A DNA stretch of 64,000 nucleotides from the NCBI RefSeq assembly GCF_037081715.1, contig NZ_JAZDDH010000001.1, forward strand, positions 310,001 through 374,000. The letters run 5' to 3'. Below are positions 17,664-27,480 of this stretch, piece after piece. Source of the stretch: Halalkalicoccus sp. CG83. GTDB taxonomy: Archaea > Halobacteriota > Halobacteria > Halobacteriales > Halalkalicoccaceae. Numbering within the stretch: the stretch's first letter is position 1; each line of letters opens with the position of its first letter. A program made the translations under genes and the position numbers. Below the pieces are notes generated by a model. That model did no database searches and was not told the DNA's origin. It saw only the letters and a program-made list of their open reading frames with translations.

Positions 17664-20429
17664 ATGAGTGCACTCGAGCAGGAGTACCGCCTCGAGTATT
17701 TCGAGGAGAACGGATTCAGCAGGCGCGAGTGTCCGAGCTGTGGCGCACACTTCTGGAGTCGCGACGACGACCAGGAGCTCTGTGGCGAGCCGCCGTGTGT
17801 CGACTACTCGTTCATCGAGAACCCCGGCTTCGAGGACGAGTACACGCTAGAGGAGATGCGAGAGGCGTTTCTCTCCTTCTTCGAGGAGAACGACCACGAG
17901 CGCGTCGAGCCCTACCCCGTCGCCGCCAACCGCTGGCGCGACGACGTCCTGCTCACCCAGGCATCGATCTACGACTTCCAGCCGCTCGTCACCAGCGGGA
18001 AGACCCCGCCACCGGCCAACCCGCTCTGTATCTCCCAGCCCTGCATCCGGATGCAGGACATCGACAACGTCGGCAAGACGGGTCGCCACACGATGGCGTT
18101 CGAGATGATGGCCCACCACGCGTTCAACACGCGCGAGGAGGTCGACGAGGACGAGTACGCCTACCACGGCGAGGTCTACTGGAAGGACGAGACCGTCGAG
18201 TACTGCGACGAGTTCTTCGTCTCGATGGGGGCGGATCCCGAGGAGGTCACCTACATCGAGGACCCGTGGGTCGGCGGCGGCAACGCCGGACCCGCCATCG
18301 AGGTGATCTACAGGGGGGTGGAGCTCGCGACGCTCGTCTTCATGTCGATGGAGCAGGACGAAGACGGCGAGTACGAGATGAAGGACGGCAACCGCTACTC
18401 GAAGATGGACACCTACATCGTCGACACCGGTTACGGGCTCGAGCGCTGGGCCTGGGTGAGCCAGGGCACTCCCACCGTCTACGAGGCGATCTACCCCGAC
18501 ATGATCGAGTTCCTGAAGGACAACGCCGGTATCGAGCACACGCCCGAACAGGCGGAGCTGCTCCACGACGCCGCGAAGCTCGCGGGCCACATGGACATCG
18601 ACGAGGCCGAGGACATGGAGCAGGCCCGAAGCGCGATCGCCGAGGGCGTCGGACGCGAGGTCGACGAGCTCGAGGCGCTGATGGAGCCGATGGAGGTGAT
18701 CTACGCGATCGCGGATCACTGTCGGACGCTGGCCTACATGCTCGGCGACGGGATCGTCCCCTCGAACGTCGCCACCGGCTACCTCGCGCGGATGGTGCTC
18801 CGGCGGACGAAACGCCTCTGCGATACGGTGGGCGTGGACGCGCCGCTCGACGAGCTGGTCGACATGCAGGCCGAGCGGCTGGGCTACGAGAACCGCGATA
18901 CGGTCCGCGACATCGTTCGTACCGAGGTCGAGAAGTACCGCGAGACGCTCGAACGTGGCGGCCGACGGGTCGAACAGCTCGCCGAGGAGTACGCCGAGCG
19001 TGACGAGCCCATCCCGACCGAGGAGCTGATCGAGCTCTACGACTCCCACGGCATCCAGCCCGACATGGTCGAGGAGATCGCGAGCGAGGCCGGCGCGAGC
19101 GTCGAGGTACCCGACGACTTCTACTCGCTGGTCGCCCAACGCCACGACGCCGGCGAGGCGATGCGCGACGTCGAGGAGACCGACGAGCGCGTCGCGGACC
19201 TGCCCGAGACGGAGAAGCTCTACTACGAGGACCAGAACAACACCCAGTTCGAGGCGGTGATCATCGACGTGATCGAGCGCGCGGAGGGCGTCGACGTCGT
19301 CCTCGACCAGACGATGTTCTACCCGGAGGGCGGCGGCCAGCCGGCCGACCACGGCACGCTCTCGACCGAGGACGGCACCTACCGCGTCACCGACGTCCAG
19401 GACCGCGATGGCGTGGTCCTCCACCGGGTCGAGAAGACGCCCGATAAGGGGGCGTTCGTCAACGGTCAGATCGACGTCGACCGCCGTCGTCGTCTGATGG
19501 TCCACCACACCGCGACCCACATCGTCGGCCACGCGACCCGCCAGGTGCTCGGCGAGCACATCCGCCAGGCCGGCGCCCAGAAGGGAACCGAGAGCGCGCG
19601 GCTGGACGTGCGCCACTACGAGCGCATCTCCCGCGAGCAGGTGAAGGAGATCGAACGGATCGCCAACCGGCTCGTCCGCGACAACGTCTCGGTCAGCCAG
19701 GAATGGCCCCACCGAAACGAGGCCGAGGCCGAACACGGCTTCGACCTCTACCAGGGGGGGATTCCGCCGGGAGAGCGCATTCGGCTGATCCACATCGCCG
19801 AGGACGTCCAGGCGTGCGGCGGCACCCACGTCTCGCGTTCTGGCGACGTCGGTGCGATCAAGGTCCGCTCGACCGAGCGCATCCAGGACGGCGTCGAGCG
19901 GCTCACGTTCGCGGCGGGCGAGGCGGCCATCGAGGCGACACAGGCGACCGAGGACGCCCTCTACGACGCCGCGGAGGTGCTCGACGTCTCGCCCGCTGAG
20001 GTGCCAGCGACGGCCGAGCGGTTCTTCGAGGAGTGGAAGGCGCGCGGCAAGGAGATCGAGGAGCTCACCGAGGAGCTCGCGGCGCTGCGTGCGGGCGACG
20101 GCGAGGAGGTCGACGTCGGCGACACGACGGCGGTGATCCAGCGACTCGACGCCGACAGCGGCGAGCTCCGTGCGACCGCAAACGCGCTGGTCGAGGACGG
20201 GAAAGTCGCGGTGCTCGGGAGCGCCGACGGCGGCGCGCAGTTCGTCGTCGCCGTCCCCGAGGGCGTTCCGATCAACGCGGGCGAGGTCGTCGGTCGGCTC
20301 GCCGCGCAGGTCGGCGGCGGCGGCGGCGGCCCGCCGGACTTCGCACAGGGCGGCGGCCCGAACGCCGAGAAGCTCGACGAGGCGATCGCGTCCGCCCCGG
20401 AGATCCTTCGACAGGTTCAGAACGCGTAA
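17664..20429 (+). CDS. alaS: alanyl-tRNA synthetase, archaeal type
   Basis: A 921-residue enzyme charging tRNA-Ala. It has the archaeal N-terminal zinc knuckle (CPSCGAHFW and CGEPPC, residues about 18-38), the class II catalytic core to about 330, an editing domain with [17 protein letters not shown] near 612 and [17 protein letters not shown] near 717, and a C-terminal coiled and Gly-rich segment ([16 protein letters not shown]) of the C-Ala domain. The ATG at 17664 (MSALEQEY) was chosen; in-frame starts up to 42 bases upstream would add residues unlike the family N-terminus. It edits Ser and Gly mischarging as in the family. Confidence 0.94.
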   Translation: MSALEQEYRLEYFEENGFSRRECPSCGAHFWSRDDDQELCGEPPCVDYSFIENPGFEDEYTLEEMREAFLSFFEENDHERVEPYPVAANRWRDDVLLTQASIYDFQPLVTSGKTPPPANPLCISQPCIRMQDIDNVGKTGRHTMAFEMMAHHAFNTREEVDEDEYAYHGEVYWKDETVEYCDEFFVSMGADPEEVTYIEDPWVGGGNAGPAIEVIYRGVELATLVFMSMEQDEDGEYEMKDGNRYSKMDTYIVDTGYGLERWAWVSQGTPTVYEAIYPDMIEFLKDNAGIEHTPEQAELLHDAAKLAGHMDIDEAEDMEQARSAIAEGVGREVDELEALMEPMEVIYAIADHCRTLAYMLGDGIVPSNVATGYLARMVLRRTKRLCDTVGVDAPLDELVDMQAERLGYENRDTVRDIVRTEVEKYRETLERGGRRVEQLAEEYAERDEPIPTEELIELYDSHGIQPDMVEEIASEAGASVEVPDDFYSLVAQRHDAGEAMRDVEETDERVADLPETEKLYYEDQNNTQFEAVIIDVIERAEGVDVVLDQTMFYPEGGGQPADHGTLSTEDGTYRVTDVQDRDGVVLHRVEKTPDKGAFVNGQIDVDRRRRLMVHHTATHIVGHATRQVLGEHIRQAGAQKGTESARLDVRHYERISREQVKEIERIANRLVRDNVSVSQEWPHRNEAEAEHGFDLYQGGIPPGERIRLIHIAEDVQACGGTHVSRSGDVGAIKVRSTERIQDGVERLTFAAGEAAIEATQATEDALYDAAEVLDVSPAEVPATAERFFEEWKARGKEIEELTEELAALRAGDGEEVDVGDTTAVIQRLDADSGELRATANALVEDGKVAVLGSADGGAQFVVAVPEGVPINAGEVVGRLAAQVGGGGGGPPDFAQGGGPNAEKLDEAIASAPEILRQVQNA

Positions 20430-20494
20430 CGAACCGTTCTCTCGCTGCGAAAGTACGCGAACGTTTACATATTCGAACGGGCACAGCCCGGGTC

Positions 20495-22516
20495 ATGGAT
20501 CGATCAGTCGAGTCCGTGATGAACAGGCGGAGATTCCTCCGGTACGGCGGTGCGCTCGGCACCGGCGGTCTGCTGGTCGGAGGCCCGAGCCTCGTCGCCG
20601 CTTCCGAACCGGTCGACGACTACGGCAACCCGATCGACGATTCGGAGACGGAGGACGGGGACGTGATGAGCACGGCCACGGTCAAGGTCGCGTCGTGGTC
20701 CACGACGCAGCCGACCGGCGTCGAAGCCGAGTCTCGACCGGACGGCCGGGTCGTCTCGAACCGGTACGCCTGGCGAACCCCGGGTGCCTCGCGGACCGGA
20801 AACGGCTCCGCGCTCGAACTCGAGGACCGTGGCGGCGTCGACGTGGGCTTTCGCCCTCGAACGGCGGGAGATCTGACGATCGACTTCCACTGGCGACATC
20901 GATCGGGTCGGAACCTCGCTTACGTGTTCAACGATCAGAACAGTGCGTCGAGCGGGTTTCGTGCGTTCACGAACGGCATCGCGGGACGTGGAATGTGGTT
21001 TCGGAACACGTTCGGCGGCAGCGACGTCGTCTACCGTGGGAACCTGCAGGACGGCCGGTGGCACTGGATCCGCGTCGTCCTCGACGCCGCCGCGAACACC
21101 TACACCGCGTACGTCGACGGCCAGCGCATAGGTCGAAGTTACTACCACGGCCGCGGCTGGACCGCTGCCGATCGGTTCCGGGTCATGGGTCGCTACAGTG
21201 GCACGCGAACGCGCGTCGAGTACGACCGGTACGTCGTCGCCGACGAGGCCGTTCATCTCGACGAGACCGCGATCGACGGGACGCTGGTTCACTACGAACT
21301 CGAGGAGGGCGAGGGACGAACGCTCGCGAACGCGAGGGCCGATCGAACGGGGACGCACCCACTCGTGGCGAGGAAGACGACGCTGATCGAGTCGATCCGA
21401 TCCGACGCCGGACGGATCCTCGCCGACCCGGACGTGGCGCGGATCGACCGACGGGCCGAACGACTGCTCGAGCAGATCGACGACGGCTTCGATCGTGCCG
21501 ACGCGGAAACGAGAACCCAGTACGAGCGGGCGCTGGAACGGATGGTGCTCGCGGAGGAGGTCACCGCGACGGCGACCGAAAGCGGGATCGAACCCACTCA
21601 CCGGATCACGAGAGCGACGGTCGATCTCGGACTGGCCAGAGCTGCGGGCCGGATCCTCGGTCGAACGCTCCGGTCGATGGGGTGGGCGGCGCGGCGGATC
21701 GCATCGATCCTCTCGAACGTCGCGTCGATGGCCGGCCGAACCCTCCATTCGATCACGGGATGGTCGTTGCTCCCGCTCGCGCGGCGTCGAGAGCTCGACC
21801 GCGCGCTCGCTCGGATGGAGCGGCGTGTCTCGGAGATGATCGAGACACACGGAGAGGACATCGGATCAGTCGGCGAGACGGTGCTCTCCGACTCGCTCAA
21901 ATCCGGAATTGACCATCTCCCGGAGGACGTCCTCGACGCACTGGGACGGATCCGCGAGGAGTTCACTGCGGTGATCGAGCGGATCTTCTACGGGTCGTTC
22001 CAGTTCGATTCACAGGTGACGATCGGCGCCCTCGACCTCGGGATTCCGGGGGTGAACGTCTCGGTCGAGGACGCGATGGGAGCGGTTTCGGACGGGATCG
22101 ATGACGGCTCACTGGACGGGGAATGGCACGAGGAACGGAGGACGAGCTCCGAGCAGGTCTGTGAGGAGATCCGGCAATCGGAAGCGGTGTTCGTCGGTGG
22201 GATGCGTGCAGCGGAAGGCGGTGCAGACTACGTTAGTTTACTTGGTCTCTGGGCAGCAGTTACAGCCCTTGGCCTCTTTGCCATCGGAATCTGTATCGGA
22301 GCGACGGGTGCTGGCCTCGCCGTCGGAGCTACTATGATGTTAATCGCAACAAAACTCAAGATCGGTGCAGCAGCACTTGGAAAAATCTCTCTCGCGCTAA
22401 CTGTCTCGATTTCTCTCGTAGGTATCGCCTTCCTCACGTGGACCGCAAAACAACACAATGAAGCCATCATCGAACCCGCTGCCTTTGATTCTATCGCACG
22501 GGAGGTGAGTCAATGA
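20495..22516 (+). CDS. Tat-exported LamG-like membrane-anchored protein of unknown function
   Basis: A 673-residue protein, first of a three-gene unit. A Tat signal (NRRRFLRYGGALGTGGLLVGG, from residue 9) is followed by a concanavalin/LamG-like beta-sandwich (about 55-260: DVGFRPRTAGDLTIDFHWRH, DGRWHWIRVVLDAA, YTAYVDGQRIG), a long amphipathic helical region (about 290-560) and two C-terminal membrane helices (about 580-600 and 635-655). An ATG at 20519 starts nearer the Tat motif. The LamG part would bind sugar or protein outside the cell. The 3' fifth is visibly lower in G+C. The stop overlaps the next ATG (ATGA). No homologous system is recognised. Confidence 0.7.
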   Translation: MDRSVESVMNRRRFLRYGGALGTGGLLVGGPSLVAASEPVDDYGNPIDDSETEDGDVMSTATVKVASWSTTQPTGVEAESRPDGRVVSNRYAWRTPGASRTGNGSALELEDRGGVDVGFRPRTAGDLTIDFHWRHRSGRNLAYVFNDQNSASSGFRAFTNGIAGRGMWFRNTFGGSDVVYRGNLQDGRWHWIRVVLDAAANTYTAYVDGQRIGRSYYHGRGWTAADRFRVMGRYSGTRTRVEYDRYVVADEAVHLDETAIDGTLVHYELEEGEGRTLANARADRTGTHPLVARKTTLIESIRSDAGRILADPDVARIDRRAERLLEQIDDGFDRADAETRTQYERALERMVLAEEVTATATESGIEPTHRITRATVDLGLARAAGRILGRTLRSMGWAARRIASILSNVASMAGRTLHSITGWSLLPLARRRELDRALARMERRVSEMIETHGEDIGSVGETVLSDSLKSGIDHLPEDVLDALGRIREEFTAVIERIFYGSFQFDSQVTIGALDLGIPGVNVSVEDAMGAVSDGIDDGSLDGEWHEERRTSSEQVCEEIRQSEAVFVGGMRAAEGGADYVSLLGLWAAVTALGLFAIGICIGATGAGLAVGATMMLIATKLKIGAAALGKISLALTVSISLVGIAFLTWTAKQHNEAIIEPAAFDSIAREVSQ

Positions 22517-23514
22517 TCCTCGACGAACTCGCCGCGCTGCGAACGGCGGCCGAACGGAAGGATCGGATCGCGATCATGAACGCGATCGAACGCCTCGATG
22601 GAACGTTCGAACGGGATCGTTTCGAATCCCGGCGGTTCGATACGATGGCCGCGCTCCTGGATCAACCGATCGACCGTTCGAACGACGATGCGAGAAACGG
22701 GTATCGGAAAGCGACCATTGAACTCGAACAACGGTGGATCGAACTCGACCGGTCGACCCTCGCGTACGTACAGGCGGAGGATTCGTCGGCGACGCTCGTC
22801 AACGCCATCGATGCCGTTGACGTCGCGTATCGAGAACGTGAAGAGCGCATGAAAGCACTTGAGACGGCCGTCTCGGCTATCCCAATGTCGCCGATGATAG
22901 TCGTCCAGGGAGACGCCGATATCGAGGCTTCGAAGGGTGCGACCGTCGGCACTGAGTTGGTGCTCTCCGTGATCGGTCCTGCACATCCCGATCCGATCAC
23001 CGTCGACGTCGAGAGCGATATTTCGGCGAGTGTATCGCCCTCAGTCGTCGATGGTCTCGACGAAAACGAAACCATCCCGGTACAAGTCGAGCTGTCGCCA
23101 GCCATCGCTGGCGAGTTCAACGTGGTCGTCACGATCAACGGCGAGATGAACGCCGATCGATTCCGATCCACCGTCCGTGTCCTTGCAAAACAAGACTACG
23201 TCGACAGAACGACTCTGACCGTTCGTTCACTCGAAACGGTACTCGATTCACTGAACAGGAGCGATCAATGGAACGGGCTGAGAAATCAGGCCCGAACCCT
23301 ACGTCGACGCCTAGACTCGATCTCTGACGACCTCGAGAATCGGCGCCGACCCACGCACTCGATCGATAATCGGCTGAACGCCGCACGAAACAGCGCCGAC
23401 GCAATGAACCGTCAGGTCTCGCGCTCCGGACCGGGCGTAGAACGGCAGGAAGTTCTATATCTACTCGAAAGTATCACTAAGCAACTAGATGATGCGATCG
23501 AAGCAGCGTCGTAG
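22513..23514 (+). CDS. helical/Ig-like protein of unknown function, second gene of the LamG unit
   Basis: A 333-residue protein starting in the ATGA overlap with the LamG-like gene. It has an N-terminal helical domain (1-130), a beta-sandwich of Ig/CARDB-like character in the middle (about 133-235: VVQGDADIEASKGATVGTEL, IPVQVELSPAIAGEFNVVVT) and a C-terminal coiled-coil-like region (245-333). No signal peptide or membrane helix is seen, although Ig-like domains of this sort are usually extracellular, so it may ride out with the partner or act inside. Function unknown; coupling implies a complex with the flanking proteins. Confidence 0.68.
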   Translation: MILDELAALRTAAERKDRIAIMNAIERLDGTFERDRFESRRFDTMAALLDQPIDRSNDDARNGYRKATIELEQRWIELDRSTLAYVQAEDSSATLVNAIDAVDVAYREREERMKALETAVSAIPMSPMIVVQGDADIEASKGATVGTELVLSVIGPAHPDPITVDVESDISASVSPSVVDGLDENETIPVQVELSPAIAGEFNVVVTINGEMNADRFRSTVRVLAKQDYVDRTTLTVRSLETVLDSLNRSDQWNGLRNQARTLRRRLDSISDDLENRRRPTHSIDNRLNAARNSADAMNRQVSRSGPGVERQEVLYLLESITKQLDDAIEAAS

Positions 23515-23526
23515 AGGACGTGAGAA

Positions 23527-24108
23527 ATGACGCTTCCACCGACGTTCCACGGATTCGCGGATCAATCGCGGATCGAACACGCACTTACCGTCATCGGCGG
23601 AGTAATCGTTTGCACGGGCGTCTACTTCGCGAGTCTCGACTTTCTGATGGGTGGTGTTGAGCTAGCTGTTTCGGAGACCTACGAGGCGACTTTGTTGCGG
23701 CGGCGTTCCCTTACAATTGCTGGGGTCGCTTGTTTCGCATACTTTTCCTTTGCCTTCATATTCGCTCGGGGTGGTCCACTGCTAAGTTTTCTCTTTTATC
23801 CAGCTGTCTTGCTTAGTTTCGGTATGCCATTTGTAACTTGGCTTTCTTTTGGAAAAGTCCCAAATAATTTACATACTCATGGGTCTTTTCTTCTTTCACC
23901 AACATTTATTAGAGATGGGCTCTGGATGGGTACGCCCGGCATCGTCACCGCCTTTCTGATCATCGGGTGCTGGATGCTGCTGACCGACAACGACGTCCTT
24001 GAGGAGTGGGCCGAGACGCACCTCACCGAGGGGTTCAAGGAGGAGTTCATTGAGGAGGCGAAGCGCGAGGCAGAGCGGAAACGATCGAAAGGGAGACGGC
24101 TCGGGTGA
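23527..24108 (+). CDS. four-pass membrane protein, third gene of the LamG unit
   Basis: A 193-residue protein with four hydrophobic segments (about 18-40, 62-80, 84-105 and 138-155) and a charged cytoplasmic-type tail rich in Lys/Arg/Glu (KEEFIEEAKREAERKRSKGR). It starts 12 bases after the previous stop. The central coding part (about 23690-23930) is strikingly A+T-rich for this genome (codons such as TTT, ATT, TTA), whereas both ends have normal composition, which suggests a recombined or recently acquired core. Function unknown. Confidence 0.65.
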   Translation: MTLPPTFHGFADQSRIEHALTVIGGVIVCTGVYFASLDFLMGGVELAVSETYEATLLRRRSLTIAGVACFAYFSFAFIFARGGPLLSFLFYPAVLLSFGMPFVTWLSFGKVPNNLHTHGSFLLSPTFIRDGLWMGTPGIVTAFLIIGCWMLLTDNDVLEEWAETHLTEGFKEEFIEEAKREAERKRSKGRRLG

Positions 24109-24128
24109 TCGCTTCTTCGAATCCCGTC

Positions 24129-25559
24129 TCAGTCGTCGGCGTCGGGGGCTCGCTCCGCCATCGATAGCGACTCGTCGCCGACCGCCGTCTCGCGCAGGTG
24201 GGCCTCTATCTCCTCGAGGCTGCGTCCCTTCGTCTCGGGGACGAGGTAGTGCGTGAAGACGATCGCTCCCGCCGTCAACCCGGCGAACAGCCAGAACGTC
24301 AACGCCGGTCCGATCGTATCGAACAGCTGGGGGAACAGCTGGGCGACGACGAGGTTCGCGAGCCAGTTGACGACCGTAGCGACGCCCATGGCGGTCCCAC
24401 GGACGTTCAGCGGGTAGATCTCCGAGATGAGAAGCCAGAAGACGGGTCCGAGACCGATCGCGAAGAAGGCGACGTACAGCATCAGGCTGCCCGTCGCGAC
24501 GTAGCCGAGCACGCCGCCGAGCCCCGGGAGGTAGAACGCCCCGCCGAGGACGAGAAGCGTCGCCAGCATTCCGCCGAGCCCGGCGAGCAGCAAGGGTCTG
24601 CGACCGATACGATCGAGAAGCAGTACGGCGACGACGGTCATGGTGACGTTGATGACGCCGATCCCCACGGTGGCGAGGATCGAGGCGACGCCGCCGAAGC
24701 CGGTCGACTCGAGAATGGTCGGAGCGTAGTAGATCACCGTGTTGATCCCCGTCACCTGCTGGAACACCGCGAGTCCGGCTCCGACGATCAGCGCGGGTCG
24801 GATCCAGGGCTTGAACACCTCCGTGATTCCCTCCTCCTCGAGAGCCTCCATGCGCTCGATCTCCTCGATCTCCTCCTCGACGCCCGTCGCGGTGCGAATA
24901 CGCTCGAGGGTCGACCGCGCCTCCTCTTGACGGTCCTCCCCGACGAGCCAGCGCGGGCTCTCGGGCATGAAGTACATCCCGACGAGCAGGACGAGCGCGG
25001 GGATCATCCCCGCCCCGAGCATGAGCCGCCAGGCACCCTGGCTCGCGAGCGAGTAGTTCACCAGATACGAGACGAGGATGCCGCTGGTGATCGCCAGTTG
25101 GTTGAACGAGACGAGCGAGCCACGGATCCTCGGCGGAGCGATCTCCGAGATATAGAGCGGCCCGACGATCGAGGCGAAGCCGATCGCGACGCCGTTCACG
25201 ATCCGGGCCGTGATCAGCCACCAGACGTTCTGGGCGGTCGCCATCCCCAACGAGCCGACGAAGAAGATCACTGCGGCGACGAGGATCAACCGGCGACGCC
25301 CGAGTACGTCGGCCAGACGGCCCCCGATAGCGGCGCCGATCGCCGCACCGACCAGCGCGCCGCTGACGACGATCCCCTCGATCGCGGCCGACTCCTCGAG
25401 CAGCGGGAACGTCTCGCCGATGTAGAGCAGTGCTCCCGAGATGACGCCCGTGTCGAATCCGAACAGTAGCCCGTTCAACGCGGCCAGTGCGGCAGTGACG
25501 TAGACGAACCGGTTCGTGTCGTCCCCTCCTATTAGCCCACCCCCATTTCGTGTGCTCAT
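24129..25559 (-). CDS. MFS sugar transporter, sugar-porter family
   Basis: A 476-residue twelve-helix transporter with the sugar-porter signatures: GFDTGVISGALLYI in helix 1, GRLADVLGRRRLIL in loop 2-3, PESPRWLVG before the central loop, QQVTGINTVIYYAPTI in helix 7, DRIGRRPLLL in loop 8-9 and VPETKGRSLEEIEAHL after helix 12. It probably imports a hexose or pentose with a proton or sodium; the sugar cannot be told. It is convergent with the LamG unit and divergent from the hydrolase gene. Confidence 0.9.
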   Translation of the reverse strand: MSTRNGGGLIGGDDTNRFVYVTAALAALNGLLFGFDTGVISGALLYIGETFPLLEESAAIEGIVVSGALVGAAIGAAIGGRLADVLGRRRLILVAAVIFFVGSLGMATAQNVWWLITARIVNGVAIGFASIVGPLYISEIAPPRIRGSLVSFNQLAITSGILVSYLVNYSLASQGAWRLMLGAGMIPALVLLVGMYFMPESPRWLVGEDRQEEARSTLERIRTATGVEEEIEEIERMEALEEEGITEVFKPWIRPALIVGAGLAVFQQVTGINTVIYYAPTILESTGFGGVASILATVGIGVINVTMTVVAVLLLDRIGRRPLLLAGLGGMLATLLVLGGAFYLPGLGGVLGYVATGSLMLYVAFFAIGLGPVFWLLISEIYPLNVRGTAMGVATVVNWLANLVVAQLFPQLFDTIGPALTFWLFAGLTAGAIVFTHYLVPETKGRSLEEIEAHLRETAVGDESLSMAERAPDADD

Positions 25560-25729
25560 CGTCTATCTTTCACCGAATTTCGATCCGATCATTACAAACC
25601 CCTCGGTCTATTTTCGACGATCGTTCATTCACGTCGGTCACACGTCACTCATAGTCGACGGACGCGGCGATACGGGAACGGTCCGTCCCATCGGCGGGCT
25701 TAACGGATTCGGACGGGTATCCTTCCTTG

Positions 25730-26527
25730 ATGCCGACCGCGCGAACCGACGGGACGGAGCTGTACTACGAGGCCGATGGCGAGGGGGAGACGGTCGCCCT
25801 CGTCCCGGATCTCGGGCTAGGCGCGTGGCAGTGGGGCTGGCAGCACGCCGCCCTCGCGGGCCCCTACGAGGTCCTCGTCTTCGATGCCCGCGGAACGGGT
25901 CGCTCGAGCTCCCCGAAAGGCCCGTACACGGTCGAGATGCTCGCGGCGGACCTCGAGGCGGTGTTGGCGGATCACCGCTCCCACGGTGTCCACCTCGTCG
26001 GCGCCGGACTGGGAGGAATGGTCGCGCTTCGGTACGCCCGCGAGTACTCCCGAGCGACGACGATGACGCTGATCGGCACGAGCTCTGGCGGACCACGGTC
26101 CCGACTCCCGTCCGAACCGCGCGAACGCCTGTTCGCACCGCGTGACGACCTCGACGCACTTCACGAGTCGCTCGGCGCGCTGTTCTCGGCGGACTTCCTC
26201 GCCGACCAGCCTGACGTGATCGATGGGATCGTCGAGTGGCGCGCGAGCGGCGACGCCGACCGACCGGGGTGGGAGGCACAGAACGCCGCGTTCGAGGCGT
26301 TCGACGCAAGCGACTGGCTCTACGAGGTGACGATCCCCACCCTCGTCATTCACGGTCGGGACGACCGGATCGTCCCCCTCGAGAACGGCCAGCGGCTCGC
26401 CGACGGACTGCCGAGGGGGACGTTCGAGACGTATGCGGGGGCGGGCCACGGCGTCTGGATCGAGCGATCTCGACCGGTGAACGACCGCCTCGCGGCCCAC
26501 CTCGAGGACGGGACGGAGACTACGTGA
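25730..26527 (+). CDS. alpha/beta-hydrolase fold protein lacking the serine nucleophile
   Basis: A 265-residue alpha/beta-hydrolase. The fold is clear: N-terminal LYYEADGEGETVALVPDLGL, a DARGTGRSS loop near residue 56 and a late HGRDDRIVPLENG holding the acid (Asp near 207), with the catalytic His in AGAGHGVWIE near 240. The nucleophile elbow, normally Gly-x-Ser-x-Gly, reads VGAGLGGM near 94, so the serine position is glycine (codon GGA). Either it is inactive or uses other chemistry, or it is a binding protein. The ATG at 25730 was chosen over the TTG just before it. TTAACGG near 25700 may be the promoter. Confidence 0.82.
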   Translation: MPTARTDGTELYYEADGEGETVALVPDLGLGAWQWGWQHAALAGPYEVLVFDARGTGRSSSPKGPYTVEMLAADLEAVLADHRSHGVHLVGAGLGGMVALRYAREYSRATTMTLIGTSSGGPRSRLPSEPRERLFAPRDDLDALHESLGALFSADFLADQPDVIDGIVEWRASGDADRPGWEAQNAAFEAFDASDWLYEVTIPTLVIHGRDDRIVPLENGQRLADGLPRGTFETYAGAGHGVWIERSRPVNDRLAAHLEDGTETT

Positions 26528-26659
26528 ACGCGGTCCGGACGGCGTCGGCGACCGCGTGCACGCACATTCCGTGTTCGACCTCGTCGCGGATCCCGTTGGT
26601 GACGTAGGCGACCGCGAGATCTCCTACGAAGGGTCGTCGGTAGGACCGGCAAGTGTCAC
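26520..26659 (-). pseudogene. possible frameshifted small gene
   Basis: Minus-strand reading from about 26640 down to the TAG at 26520-26522 gives a protein-like stretch with strongly G/C-biased third positions (FVGDLAVAYVTNGIRDEV, then EHGMCVHAVADAVRTAFT), but no ATG, GTG or TTG starts it in frame. A GTG at 26657-26659 begins another frame (VTLAGPTDDP) that would join it if one base were added in the CCCTTC run near 26628-26633. Either a one-base deletion inactivated a gene of about 46 codons, or the pattern is chance. Confidence 0.3.
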
Positions 26660-26704
26660 ACGATACCGTAACGTCCTTTAAGTCCTCGCCCTTGTCATCA
26701 CACG

Positions 26705-27424
26705 ATGAATCGGCCCCGTATTGCAGTTCTCGATGCTTCTCACAACGAGCGGGACACGAAACGGAACTTCCGGCGCGAGCTCGACGCGGAGCTCGTGGAG
26801 TTCGACGTCACCTCCGGCGAACTTCCCGAAACCTTCGACCTCGATGGTGCGGTCGTCACCGGTTCGCGCTCGTCGGTCTACTGGGACGAGCCCTGGATCG
26901 GCTCGCTGAAGGAGTGGATCGCCGAGGCCGTCGATCACGGCCTTCCGTTCCTCGGCGTCTGTTACGGTCACCAGCTGCTCGCGGACGTGCTCGGCGGCAC
27001 CGTCAAGGGGATGGGGAGCTACGAGATCGGTTACAACGAGATCAGGCGGACCGGGGAGTCGCCGCTGTTCGAGGGGATCGACGAACGATTTCTCGCCTTC
27101 ACCACCCACTCCGACGCCGTGACCGCCCTCCCGCCGGACGCCGAGGCGCTCGCCGAGAACGAGTACTCGAACCACGGCTTCCGGAAGGACCGCGTCTTCG
27201 GCGTGCAGTTCCACCCCGAGTACGACCTGGAGACCGCGGAGTCGCTCACCCGGCGCAAGCCGATCACGGAGGAACGTCGCCGACGGGTTCTCGAGGGCAT
27301 CACCGAGGAGAACTACGACGCCGCCTGTCAGGCGAAGCTCGTCTTCGAGAACTTCGTCGAGTACGTGAACGACCTCCGCCCGGAGTCGGCCGCCGCCGAC
27401 GCGGAGTCGGCCGCCGCGGACTGA
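26705..27424 (+). CDS. type 1 glutamine amidotransferase domain protein
   Basis: A 239-residue stand-alone class I GATase of the GMP-synthase-like group. The nucleophile elbow is GVCYGHQLLADVLGG with Cys near residue 83, and the catalytic His-Glu pair is in GVQFHPEYDLET near 168. Such proteins hydrolyse glutamine to give ammonia to a synthase partner or act on gamma-glutamyl compounds; no partner is next to it. The tail ends in a duplicated ESAAADA/ESAAAD segment encoded by a direct DNA repeat (27382-27421). Confidence 0.84.
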   Translation: MNRPRIAVLDASHNERDTKRNFRRELDAELVEFDVTSGELPETFDLDGAVVTGSRSSVYWDEPWIGSLKEWIAEAVDHGLPFLGVCYGHQLLADVLGGTVKGMGSYEIGYNEIRRTGESPLFEGIDERFLAFTTHSDAVTALPPDAEALAENEYSNHGFRKDRVFGVQFHPEYDLETAESLTRRKPITEERRRRVLEGITEENYDAACQAKLVFENFVEYVNDLRPESAAADAESAAAD

Positions 27425-27480
27425 AACGCTCGCCGTCGCGGCTCTCCTCCCGGACCGTTCCGTCCGATCGATGGGACGGG

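Noticed and set aside
17847-19829. 660-codon antisense frame opposite alaS
   Set aside because: Composition rich in Val/Leu/Asp/Arg is the usual mirror of GAC/GAG-rich codons; no domain is seen and the sense strand is clearly alaS.
20317-20360. GGC repeat run as a possible quadruplex or repeat element
   Set aside because: It encodes the normal Gly-rich segment of the archaeal AlaS C-terminal domain.
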